From positions 1 to 5,795 of the forward strand of contig CALGGT010000072.1 in the NCBI GenBank assembly GCA_937915825.1: a DNA stretch of 5,795 nucleotides. Reading direction: 5' to 3'. This document shows, one piece after another, positions 1 to 4,584 of the stretch. The stretch comes from an uncultured Eubacterium sp. (GTDB lineage: Bacteria > Bacillota > Clostridia > Lachnospirales > Lachnospiraceae). The notes under the pieces are model-generated. The model was not told the origin of the DNA. It did no database searches and saw only the letters and a program-made list of their open reading frames with translations. A program made the position numbers and the translations under genes. Each line of letters opens with the position of its first letter. Position 1 is the first letter of the stretch.

Positions 1-56
1 TAATGAGCGCGTAGCGCGAATTTTGTACTGCTACGGTCGCACCTGAGCGCGAGCGT
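1..56. other. GC-rich intergenic segment with bulged hairpin
   Basis: The first bases show TAATGA followed by GC-rich sequence and no plausible gene. GCG-CGTAGC (7-15) can pair with GCTACG-gt-CGC (30-40): nine base pairs with a two-base bulge and a 14-base AT-rich loop. The octamer TGAGCGCG occurs at 4-11 and again at 44-51. No T-run follows the hairpin on either strand, so it does not look like an intrinsic terminator. From memory it resembles GC-rich sequences scattered between genes in Lachnospiraceae genomes, but that is not checked. It may be the tail of an upstream gene region or part of a dispersed repeat. Confidence 0.35.
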
Positions 57-57
57 C

Positions 58-171
58 CCCCAAATGGAATACATTGCCGCGTTAAAAGTAACCAGTAATT
101 CCCCGAATGGAATACATTGCCGCGTTAAAAGTATTTGAATCCTCCCCTAATGTCATACATCCCCGCGTCAA
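58..171. repeat. Three 28-bp units at 43-bp period
   Basis: Units lie at 58-85, 101-128 and 144-171, each starting exactly 43 bases after the last, separated by 15-base spacers. The first two differ only at the fifth base, and their identity runs on five bases past the unit, to 90 and 133. The third matches at 22 of 28 positions. Four blocks are the same in all three copies: CCCC, AATG, ATACAT and CCGCGT. The AATG/CATT pair forms a small dyad in the first two copies. A period of 43 is not a multiple of three, which argues against coding, and equals about four helical turns, so all units face the same side of the DNA. The last copy ends 11 bases before the -35 box of the downstream promoter. 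They could be protein-binding iterons or a decaying dispersed repeat. Confidence 0.85.
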
Positions 172-182
172 GCCAAATAACG

Positions 183-211
183 TTGCACTTTTTCCCATCT
201 TATGATAGAAT
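183..211 (+). promoter_or_regulatory. Likely extended -10 promoter for the small membrane protein
   Basis: TTGCAC (183-188) is followed by a 17-base spacer and TAGAAT (206-211). A TG dinucleotide at 203-204, one base before the -10 box, makes an extended -10 element. The -35 box keeps only the TTG of the consensus, which the TG extension could offset. Transcription would start near 217-220, leaving a leader of about 90 bases before the gene at 310, or almost none before the short frame at 221. TATGAT (201-206) is an alternative -10 box but has no -35 box at proper spacing. Confidence 0.55.
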
Positions 212-220
212 ATTACCAGT

Positions 221-304
221 ATGAAAAAGAAGTCCCATACGCAAAAGAAACATGTACCGAACGCAAAATGGGACCTAAAAAGGATTCTAAAAGGTAAAAG
301 GTAA
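221..304 (+). CDS. Possible 27-residue basic leader peptide
   Basis: ATG at 221 opens 27 codons ending in TAA at 302-304, five bases before the ATG of the membrane protein gene. The predicted peptide begins MKKKSHTQKKHV and ends LKRILKGKR: 11 Lys/Arg, two His and one Asp. There is no Shine-Dalgarno sequence. The start lies about ten bases after the proposed -10 box, so translation would have to be leaderless or nearly so. It could be a regulatory or translation-coupling peptide, a small nucleic-acid-binding or membrane-surface protein, or a chance open frame in A-rich leader RNA. I do not recognise a family. Confidence 0.3.
   Translation: MKKKSHTQKKHVPNAKWDLKRILKGKR
232..274 (+). other. Inverted repeat in leader RNA
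   Basis: GTCCCAT (232-238) is perfectly complementary to ATGGGAC (268-274), giving a 7-bp stem with a 29-base loop. The loop carries ACGCAAAA twice, at 239-246 and at 261-268, where the second copy overlaps the stem by one base. The structure lies inside both the proposed leader RNA and the 27-codon frame. No U-run follows, so it is not a terminator. The long loop makes it only moderately stable. Confidence 0.35.
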
Positions 305-309
305 GTCAT

Positions 310-648
310 ATGCTGATACGAAAGAACCCGGAAGAAGAATATGACGAGGCAGACGTAGAGGAACAAGTTGTAAACGAAGAGGGCAACGATTTGATTTCTG
401 AGGTCTTGCAGCAGATTATTTTGATTCTGCAAATTGCATTGGCCATATCCATTGTGGTATTGGTGATCATCGGGTTTCAATCGGGAAATCCGAATAAAAG
501 AAATTATCTGGCAAGTCTGGCCCTGGTGGTCATTCTGTTTTTGTTATTTACCCTGCGATATTGGGAAAAACGGCGGATTTATGCCATTGCGTTTTTGACC
601 GGAGCGATTGGAATGGGCCTGATCATGTTACTTTTTTCTTTGATTTAA
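310..648 (+). CDS. Small membrane protein, acidic N-tail, three TM segments
   Basis: A 112-residue protein of a family I do not recognise. Residues 1-31 are strongly acidic (12 Asp/Glu against two basic residues, with EEEYDEADVEE near the start). Three hydrophobic stretches follow at about 36-56, 66-82 and 91-112, and the chain ends inside the last one. The short loop RYWEKRR (83-89) is strongly basic. By the positive-inside rule this puts the acidic tail and this loop in the cytoplasm and the C-terminus outside. There is no signal peptide, Cys pair or catalytic motif. AAAAGG (296-301) sits eight bases before the ATG and supports this start. The gene probably has its own promoter at 183-211, and its stop is eight bases before the acpP -35 box. 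No terminator is seen between them, so some read-through into the fatty acid operon is likely. A role in lipid or envelope biology is possible from position only. Confidence 0.75.
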   Translation: MLIRKNPEEEYDEADVEEQVVNEEGNDLISEVLQQIILILQIALAISIVVLVIIGFQSGNPNKRNYLASLALVVILFLLFTLRYWEKRRIYAIAFLTGAIGMGLIMLLFSLI

Positions 649-656
649 ATTATTTC

Positions 657-685
657 TTGACAAACATAGTCAGATACGGTATGAT
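657..685 (+). promoter_or_regulatory. Strong sigma-A promoter of the FAS II operon
   Basis: TTGACA (657-662), a perfect -35 box, is followed by an optimal 17-base spacer and TATGAT (680-685), a five-of-six -10 box. Transcription should start around 691-693, giving a leader of about 62 bases before acpP. Two tandem ten-base copies of GATAC(G/A)GT begin at 673 and 683, and alternating ATAC-G-GTAT-G-ATAC blocks span 674-687 across the -10 box. A repressor could bind there. I see no match to the FapR palindrome or the FabT box. Confidence 0.88.
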
Positions 686-704
686 ACAGTTAGTTTTAGA
701 TTTT

Positions 705-721
705 GAGCGATTGGATCGCTC
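705..721 (+). promoter_or_regulatory. Leader hairpin upstream of acpP
   Basis: GAGCGAT (705-711) and ATCGCTC (715-721) form a perfect 7-bp stem around a TGG loop, beginning about 13 bases after the expected transcription start. There is no U-run after it, so it is not a terminator. It could stabilise the 5' end of a highly expressed mRNA or, as a DNA dyad, be an operator. It ends 16 bases before the Shine-Dalgarno sequence and does not cover it. Confidence 0.55.
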
Positions 722-737
722 CATCAGGAAAGGAAAA

Positions 738-743
738 AAGGAG
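738..743 (+). promoter_or_regulatory. acpP ribosome binding site
   Basis: AAGGAG lies ten bases before ATG 754. It rules out the longer in-frame TTG start at 703, which falls just upstream of and partly inside the leader hairpin and would add 17 residues absent from the ACP family. Confidence 0.8.
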
Positions 744-753
744 AATACAGATT

Positions 754-984
754 ATGTTAGAGAAAATGCAAGAACTTATCGCAGATCAGTTGAGTGTAGA
801 TGCTGATAGTATTACGGAAGCATCTTCTTTTAAAGATGATTTAGGCGCTGATTCCTTGGATCTTTATGAGTTGATTATGGCATTGGAAGAGGAATACGAT
901 GTGGAGATTCCCACAGATGATTTGGAAGAGATTCGCACGGTCGGAGATGTTATCGATTTCCTGAAGCAAAAGGGCGTTGAATAA
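754..984 (+). CDS. acpP: Acyl carrier protein (FAS II)
   Basis: A 76-residue acidic carrier protein, the usual length for bacterial ACP. It is made as apo-protein and modified by holo-ACP synthase, which adds 4'-phosphopantetheine to Ser34 in the DSL motif (GADSLDLYEL, residues 31-40). The thiol of that arm holds the growing acyl chain and presents it to each fatty acid enzyme in the cytosol. Helix I (about 3-13), recognition helix II starting at the DSL motif, and the final helix around GDVIDFLKQ fit the ACP four-helix fold. The start at 754 is set by AAGGAG at 738-743 and by family length. It is the first gene after the strong promoter and is followed by an intrinsic terminator, which should give a short abundant acpP transcript plus longer read-through mRNA. 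A dedicated secondary-metabolite carrier is unlikely given fabD, fabG, fabF and fabZ next door. Confidence 0.96.
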   Translation: MLEKMQELIADQLSVDADSITEASSFKDDLGADSLDLYELIMALEEEYDVEIPTDDLEEIRTVGDVIDFLKQKGVE

Positions 985-1017
985 TTAAGAAGATCGTGAC
1001 AGTGAAAACGACAAGGT

Positions 1018-1054
1018 AAAATAGGCTGTCGATTTTTTCGGCAACCTATTTTTT
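1018..1054 (+). terminator. Intrinsic terminator between acpP and fabD
   Basis: AAAATAGG (1018-1025) pairs with CCTATTTT (1045-1052) for eight base pairs. After one C-A mismatch the stem continues for six more (1027-1032 with 1038-1043, including one G-U pair) and closes on a loop of five T. The U-tract is at 1049-1054 and partly overlaps the stem. Since fabD follows in the same direction with no strong promoter visible before it, the terminator is probably leaky or regulated, and sets the ratio of acpP mRNA to downstream gene mRNA. Confidence 0.85.
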
Positions 1055-1055
1055 C

Positions 1056-1090
1056 ATTTTATCCCCATTTATCCTTATTTGTTCCTATTT
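1056..1090 (+). repeat. Helically phased T-rich decamers
   Basis: Three near-identical ten-base units follow one another: ATCCCCATTT, ATCCTTATTT and GTTCCTATTT (1061-1090). ATTT tracts begin at 1056, 1067, 1077 and 1087, close to one helical turn apart. From 1042 to 1093 the + strand has a single G. Phased T-tracts can bend DNA, and a C/U-rich, G-poor transcript is the kind of RNA that Rho or other factors bind. No function can be assigned from sequence, and the stretch may simply be low-complexity DNA after the terminator. Confidence 0.5.
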
Positions 1091-1134
1091 ATTGAACAGA
1101 TTGGGATAGCCGAGGGACATCCGATAGATAGTAG

Positions 1135-1140
1135 AAAGGA
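1135..1140 (+). promoter_or_regulatory. fabD ribosome binding site
   Basis: AAAGGA lies seven bases before ATG 1148. It selects this start over an in-frame TTG at 1079, which would prepend 23 residues translated from the T-rich intergenic sequence. Confidence 0.75.
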
Positions 1141-1147
1141 AAATACG

Positions 1148-2077
1148 ATGAAGACAGCTTTTATATTCCCTGGACAAGGCGCTCAAAAAGTTGGGATGGG
1201 AAAGGAGTTTTACGATGAGTTTTCTGTCTCAAAAGCATTTTTTGATGAGGCTTCCGAAGCCGTCGGTTTGGATTTGAAAGCCCTTTGTTTCCAGGAGAAT
1301 GACAAGATTAATATTACGGAATACACCCAGGTTTGCCTCCTTACCACCAGTGTGGCCATTCTTAAGGTATTGGAAGAGCAGGGGGTTAAGCCGGATGTAT
1401 CTGCGGGACTCAGCTTAGGGGAGTATTGCTCCTTAGTTGCCACCGGAGCCATGAAGGACACAGATGCTGCCAAGGCAGTGCGACAACGTGGTATTTTCAT
1501 GGAGAAAGAAGTACCTGCCGGAGTCGGCGGGATGGCGGCCATCATCGGGATGGAAGCGGATAAGATTCAAGCGGCCATCCAAGATATCGATGAAGTTCAA
1601 ATTGCAAATTATAACTGTCCGGGGCAGATCGTGATTTCCGGAAAGAAAGAGGCAGTGCTGGCAGGTTCCAAAGCCTGTCAGGAGGCAGGAGCGCGACGTG
1701 CGATCCAGTTAAATGTCAGCGGTCCGTTCCATTCTTCTCTTTTGGTCGGTGCCGGTGAGAAGTTGGAAAAGGTTTTGGATGAATTTAGCTTGCAGGATCC
1801 GGTTGTTCCGTATTTGGCCAATTGCACGGCGGATTATGTCACTCAGGCGGATTCCATCAAACCATTGTTGGTTCGTCAGGTGTCGAATTCGGTTATGTGG
1901 CAGCAATCCATTGAAAGAATGGTCCAGGACGGCGTGGAGGTCTTTGTGGAGATTGGCCCGGGAACTTCCTTGGCCGGATTTAATAAGAAAATCGGAAGAG
2001 TTCTGGGAAAAGAGCTTACGACGTACAGCGTTGCCACCCCCGGCGATCTGGAACAGGTGGTAGCGGCGTTGGCATAA
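1148..2077 (+). CDS. fabD: Malonyl-CoA:ACP transacylase
   Basis: A 309-residue enzyme, the normal length for FabD. It moves malonate from CoA to the phosphopantetheine of ACP, supplying the extender unit for every elongation round. The N-terminal FPGQGAQ (7-13) forms the oxyanion-hole region. GLSLGEY (87-93) holds nucleophile Ser89. Arg114 in RQRG should bind the malonyl carboxylate, His195 in GPFHS is the catalytic partner, and EIGPG (268-272) is the conserved C-terminal loop. The ferredoxin-like small domain falls at roughly 125-190. The residue before Leu-Gly's serine is Leu rather than the His of Escherichia coli GHSLGE, a form I believe is common in Clostridia. The gene begins 163 bases after acpP, beyond a terminator, and ends 16 bases before fabG. 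In many relatives an enoyl reductase gene, fabK, sits in the acpP-fabD gap; here there is none. Confidence 0.95.
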   Translation: MKTAFIFPGQGAQKVGMGKEFYDEFSVSKAFFDEASEAVGLDLKALCFQENDKINITEYTQVCLLTTSVAILKVLEEQGVKPDVSAGLSLGEYCSLVATGAMKDTDAAKAVRQRGIFMEKEVPAGVGGMAAIIGMEADKIQAAIQDIDEVQIANYNCPGQIVISGKKEAVLAGSKACQEAGARRAIQLNVSGPFHSSLLVGAGEKLEKVLDEFSLQDPVVPYLANCTADYVTQADSIKPLLVRQVSNSVMWQQSIERMVQDGVEVFVEIGPGTSLAGFNKKIGRVLGKELTTYSVATPGDLEQVVAALA

Positions 2078-2093
2078 AGAAAGGGGGTTATCC

Positions 2094-2837
2094 ATGAAAT
2101 TAGAAGATCAGGTAGCGATCGTAACCGGCGGAAGTCGCGGGATCGGCGCTGCCATTGCAAAGGAAATGGCCCAAGAAGGGGCCATGGTTGTGATTAATTA
2201 CAACGGCTCGAAGGAACGGGCGTTGGAGGTAGTGAAGGAGATACAGGCAGACGGGGGGAAAGCAGTTGCCAAGCAATGCAATATCAGTGATTTTCATGAG
2301 GCGAAGGCTTTTTTTGGAGAAATTGCCAAGGAATATAAGAAAATCGATATTTTAGTTAACAATGCCGGGATCAACCGGGATAATTTGTTAATGGGCATGA
2401 CCGAGGAAGATTTTCAGGCCGTGATCCAAACCAATTTAGCCGGTGCCTTCCATGGAATGAAATTTGTGACTCGTCCGATGATGAAGCAAAAAAGAGGCAG
2501 GATCATCAACATTGCTTCCGTGGCCGGTGTCATCGGAAATGCAGGTCAGGTGAATTACGCGGCGTCGAAGGCGGGAATCATTGGAATGACGAAGTCGGCC
2601 GCTAAGGAATTGGCGTCTCGTCACATTACGGTAAATGCCATTGCTCCCGGATTCATCCAAACGGAGATGACCGATGTATTACCGGAAAAGGTCAAGGAAG
2701 AAGCGATCAAAACCATTCCGTTGGGCGTGTTTGGGAAACCGGAAGATATTGCCCATATGGCTGTTTTTTTAGCATCGGAAGATGCCGGATACATAACCGG
2801 TCAGGTTCTGTGTGTAGACGGTGGAATCGCGATGTAA
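2094..2837 (+). CDS. fabG: 3-oxoacyl-ACP reductase
   Basis: A 247-residue classical short-chain dehydrogenase/reductase, full length for FabG. It uses NADPH to reduce 3-ketoacyl-ACP to (R)-3-hydroxyacyl-ACP, the first reduction of the elongation cycle. The Rossmann cofactor motif TGGSRGIG is at 11-18 and NNAG at 89-92. The catalytic tetrad is Asn114, Ser142, Tyr155 and Lys159 (YAASK). APGFIQTEM (184-192) is the PG segment before the flexible substrate loop, and the C-terminus GQVLCVDGGIAM is typical of FabG. AAGGGGG (2081-2087) lies six bases before the ATG. The SDR family is broad and other keto-reductases look similar, but close packing between fabD and fabF makes fatty acid synthesis the clear role. 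Confidence 0.95.
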   Translation: MKLEDQVAIVTGGSRGIGAAIAKEMAQEGAMVVINYNGSKERALEVVKEIQADGGKAVAKQCNISDFHEAKAFFGEIAKEYKKIDILVNNAGINRDNLLMGMTEEDFQAVIQTNLAGAFHGMKFVTRPMMKQKRGRIINIASVAGVIGNAGQVNYAASKAGIIGMTKSAAKELASRHITVNAIAPGFIQTEMTDVLPEKVKEEAIKTIPLGVFGKPEDIAHMAVFLASEDAGYITGQVLCVDGGIAM

Positions 2838-2884
2838 GAGATAAGGGAAAGAAATTACTTTGTGTTGGTTTCCATGAGATAAGG
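2838..2884 (+). repeat. Nine-base direct repeat GAGATAAGG
   Basis: GAGATAAGG occurs directly after the fabG stop (2838-2846) and again at 2876-2884, where its end forms part of the fabF Shine-Dalgarno sequence. The 55-base gap is the longest inside the fabD-to-glyS run. It may be a relic of a duplicated ribosome binding site left after loss of a short gene, or chance in purine-rich DNA. Confidence 0.45.
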
Positions 2885-2887
2885 AGG
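2881..2887 (+). promoter_or_regulatory. fabF ribosome binding site
   Basis: AAGGAGG is a full Shine-Dalgarno sequence five bases before ATG 2893, the strongest in the window. It suggests fabF is translated on its own initiation signal rather than by coupling to fabG. Confidence 0.85.
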
Positions 2888-2892
2888 AAAAA

Positions 2893-4128
2893 ATGAGCAG
2901 AAGAGTAGTTGTCACAGGAATGGGAGCGATTACGCCCATTGGAAATACGGTAGAAGCGTTTTGGAACAGTGCCAAAGAAGGAAAAGTTGGTATCGGAGAG
3001 ATTACCAAGTTCGATACCACCGATTATAAAGTGCATCTGGATGCGGAAGTCAAGGATTTTGATCCGTTGAATTATGTAGATAAGAAGTCGGCAAGAAGAA
3101 TGGAAGATTTTTCCATATATGCGGTAGCAGCAGCCAAAGAAGCTTTGGAAGACAGTGGATTGAATCTGGAAGAAGAAGATCCGTTCCGAATCGGCTGTTC
3201 CATCGGTTGCGGTGTGGGAAGTTTGCAATGCGTGCAAACCAACTATCAAAGAATTTTGGACAAAGGACCGAACCGTGTGGCTCCGTTAATGATCCCCATG
3301 TTGATCTCCAACATGGCAGCTGGAAATGTATCCATTCAATATGGGTTGAAAGGTAAAAATATTAACATCGTAACCGCTTGTGCCACGGGAACCCATTGTA
3401 TTGGAGAAGGGTTCCGTTCCATTCAATACGGTGAGGCAGAGATGATGTTAGCCGGTGGCGCGGAAGGAGCGATCTCGCAAGTGGGATTGGCCGGATTTAC
3501 CGCATTGAATGCTTTATCCACCTCTACCGATCCGAAACGTGCGTCCATTCCTTTTGATGAGGAGAGAAGCGGGTTTGTCATGGGAGAGGGAGCCGGAATT
3601 CTGGTATTGGAAGAGTTAGAACACGCCAAAAAGCGTGGCGCTAAGATCTACGCGGAGATTGTAGGATACGGTGCCACTGCAGATGCGTACCATGTAACTG
3701 CTCCGGCCGAAGATGGCAATGGGGCTGCCAAAGCGATGGAATACGCGTTAAAAGACGGAAATGTAGAACCGAAAGACGTAGATTATGTGAATGCTCATGG
3801 AACCAGTACCCATATGAATGATTTGTTTGAAACCAAAGCCATTAAGCTTGCCTTAGGTGAGGAGGCTTATCATTGTAAGGTAAGCTCCACCAAATCCATG
3901 GTCGGCCATCTATTAGGCGCTGCCGGCGGGGTAGAAGCCATTGCCTGCTGCAAATCCATTGAAGAAGGATTCATTCATGGAAACATCGGACTGGTCAAAC
4001 AAGATCCGGAATGCGATCTGGATTGCCCGAAGGAAGGCGTGCAGACGGATGTTAAAGTTGCCCTAAGCAACTCTTTGGGATTCGGCGGACACAACGCTAC
4101 GTTGGTATTCCAAAAGTACGAAGCATAG
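2893..4128 (+). CDS. fabF: 3-oxoacyl-ACP synthase II (condensing enzyme)
   Basis: A 411-residue beta-ketoacyl-ACP synthase of the KAS I/II class. It condenses malonyl-ACP with an acyl chain held on its active-site cysteine, releasing CO2 and lengthening the chain by two carbons. The thiolase-fold landmarks are complete: the N-terminus RRVVVTGMGAITPIG, nucleophile Cys163 in TACATGTH, His302 in NAHGTST, Lys334 in SSTKSMVGH and His339. GFGGHN (396-401) is the gating glycine loop. The Cys-His-His triad separates it from FabH (Cys-His-Asn). Length and spacing match FabF more closely than FabB, which Firmicutes usually lack. It is 55 bases after fabG and 12 before fabZ. In some Lachnospiraceae operons accB separates fabF and fabZ; here it does not. 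Confidence 0.95.
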   Translation: MSRRVVVTGMGAITPIGNTVEAFWNSAKEGKVGIGEITKFDTTDYKVHLDAEVKDFDPLNYVDKKSARRMEDFSIYAVAAAKEALEDSGLNLEEEDPFRIGCSIGCGVGSLQCVQTNYQRILDKGPNRVAPLMIPMLISNMAAGNVSIQYGLKGKNINIVTACATGTHCIGEGFRSIQYGEAEMMLAGGAEGAISQVGLAGFTALNALSTSTDPKRASIPFDEERSGFVMGEGAGILVLEELEHAKKRGAKIYAEIVGYGATADAYHVTAPAEDGNGAAKAMEYALKDGNVEPKDVDYVNAHGTSTHMNDLFETKAIKLALGEEAYHCKVSSTKSMVGHLLGAAGGVEAIACCKSIEEGFIHGNIGLVKQDPECDLDCPKEGVQTDVKVALSNSLGFGGHNATLVFQKYEA

Positions 4129-4140
4129 AAAGGAGCTCCT
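4129..4140 (+). promoter_or_regulatory. fabZ ribosome binding site within a palindrome
   Basis: AAAGGAG (4129-4135) lies five bases before the fabZ ATG. AGGAGCTCCT (4131-4140) is a perfect ten-base palindrome that includes the Shine-Dalgarno core. With no room for a loop it cannot make a good hairpin, so it is probably chance. Confidence 0.6.
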
Positions 4141-4566
4141 ATGCGATTAGATATTAATCAAATCAAGGAAATATTACCCCATCGTTATCCTTTTCTGTTG
4201 GTAGACTGCATTGAGGAGATGGAACCCGGTGTCCGAGCGGTCGGTTATAAAAATGTAACCGTGAACGAACCGTTCTTTCAGGGGCATTTTCCGGAATATC
4301 CGGTGATGCCAGGCGTCCTTCTCATTGAGGCGTTGGCTCAGGTGGGAGCCGTTGCCGTGCTTAGTTTAGAGGAAAATAAAGGCAAGCTTGCTTTCTTTGC
4401 AGGAATTGATAAAGCCAAATTTCGCCGCAAAGTGGTTCCGGGGGATCGGCTTCGCTTAGAGACCGAGATCGTCAAATGCAAAGGCCCCATGGGAGTTGGA
4501 AATGCCAAAGCCTATGTGGAGGAAAAAGTGGTATGCGAAGCGGAAATAAAATTTATGATCGGATAA
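4141..4566 (+). CDS. fabZ: 3-hydroxyacyl-ACP dehydratase
   Basis: A 141-residue hot-dog fold dehydratase, standard FabZ length. It removes water from (R)-3-hydroxyacyl-ACP to give trans-2-enoyl-ACP. PHRYPFLLVD (13-22) is the family signature. His49 in QGHFPEYP and Glu63 in LLIEALAQ form the catalytic pair. A Glu at this position marks FabZ, whereas FabA has Asp. The start overlaps nothing and has a good Shine-Dalgarno sequence five bases upstream. Some FabZ-like proteins (FabN of enterococci) also isomerise the double bond to start unsaturated fatty acids; that cannot be decided from motifs. The gene follows fabF by 12 bases and precedes the synthetase gene by 18, so it ends the fatty acid block visible here. 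Confidence 0.95.
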   Translation: MRLDINQIKEILPHRYPFLLVDCIEEMEPGVRAVGYKNVTVNEPFFQGHFPEYPVMPGVLLIEALAQVGAVAVLSLEENKGKLAFFAGIDKAKFRRKVVPGDRLRLETEIVKCKGPMGVGNAKAYVEEKVVCEAEIKFMIG

Positions 4567-4584
4567 GAGAAAGAGGGAAAAAAC

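Noticed and set aside
64..138. A 24-codon frame starting at ATG 64 within the repeats
   Set aside because: It spans two repeat copies in different reading frames, which is expected of non-coding repeats, and has no ribosome binding site.
58..171. CRISPR-like array
   Set aside because: Gaps between units are only 15 bases and share their first five bases (AAGTA), there are just three units, the third is diverged, and no cas genes are present.
82..480. 132-codon frame on the minus strand
   Set aside because: It covers the repeats, the promoter and half of the better-supported + strand membrane protein. Its Phe/Tyr/Leu-rich sequence is what antisense of A-rich and acidic coding DNA gives.
657..721. 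FapR or FabT operator at the acpP promoter
   Set aside because: I looked for the FapR palindrome (TTAGTACC-type) and the FabT TTTGA/TCAAA box. The TTAGTTTTAG and TTTTGAG stretches are not palindromic enough to call either.
703..753. Longer ACP starting at TTG 703
   Set aside because: The extra 17 residues would come from the leader hairpin and Shine-Dalgarno region, and ACPs begin at the MLEKM-type sequence seen at 754.
561..806. Overlapping + strand frame across the membrane gene end and acpP start
   Set aside because: It runs through the acpP promoter and leader hairpin into acpP in another frame. Both overlapped genes are better supported.
1079..1147. Longer FabD starting at TTG 1079
   Set aside because: The added residues come from T-rich intergenic sequence. 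ATG 1148 has a good ribosome binding site and gives the standard FabD N-terminus.
1709..2160. Frames on both strands inside fabD
   Set aside because: They are out-of-frame shadows of fabD with no motifs and no ribosome binding sites.
2874..2882. Minimal frame ATG-AGA-TAA just before the fabF Shine-Dalgarno sequence
   Set aside because: There is no ribosome binding site in front of it, and a three-codon frame is easily explained by chance.
4567..4584. T-box riboswitch before the synthetase gene
   Set aside because: Only 18 bases separate the genes, and no specifier stem, T-box sequence or terminator is present.
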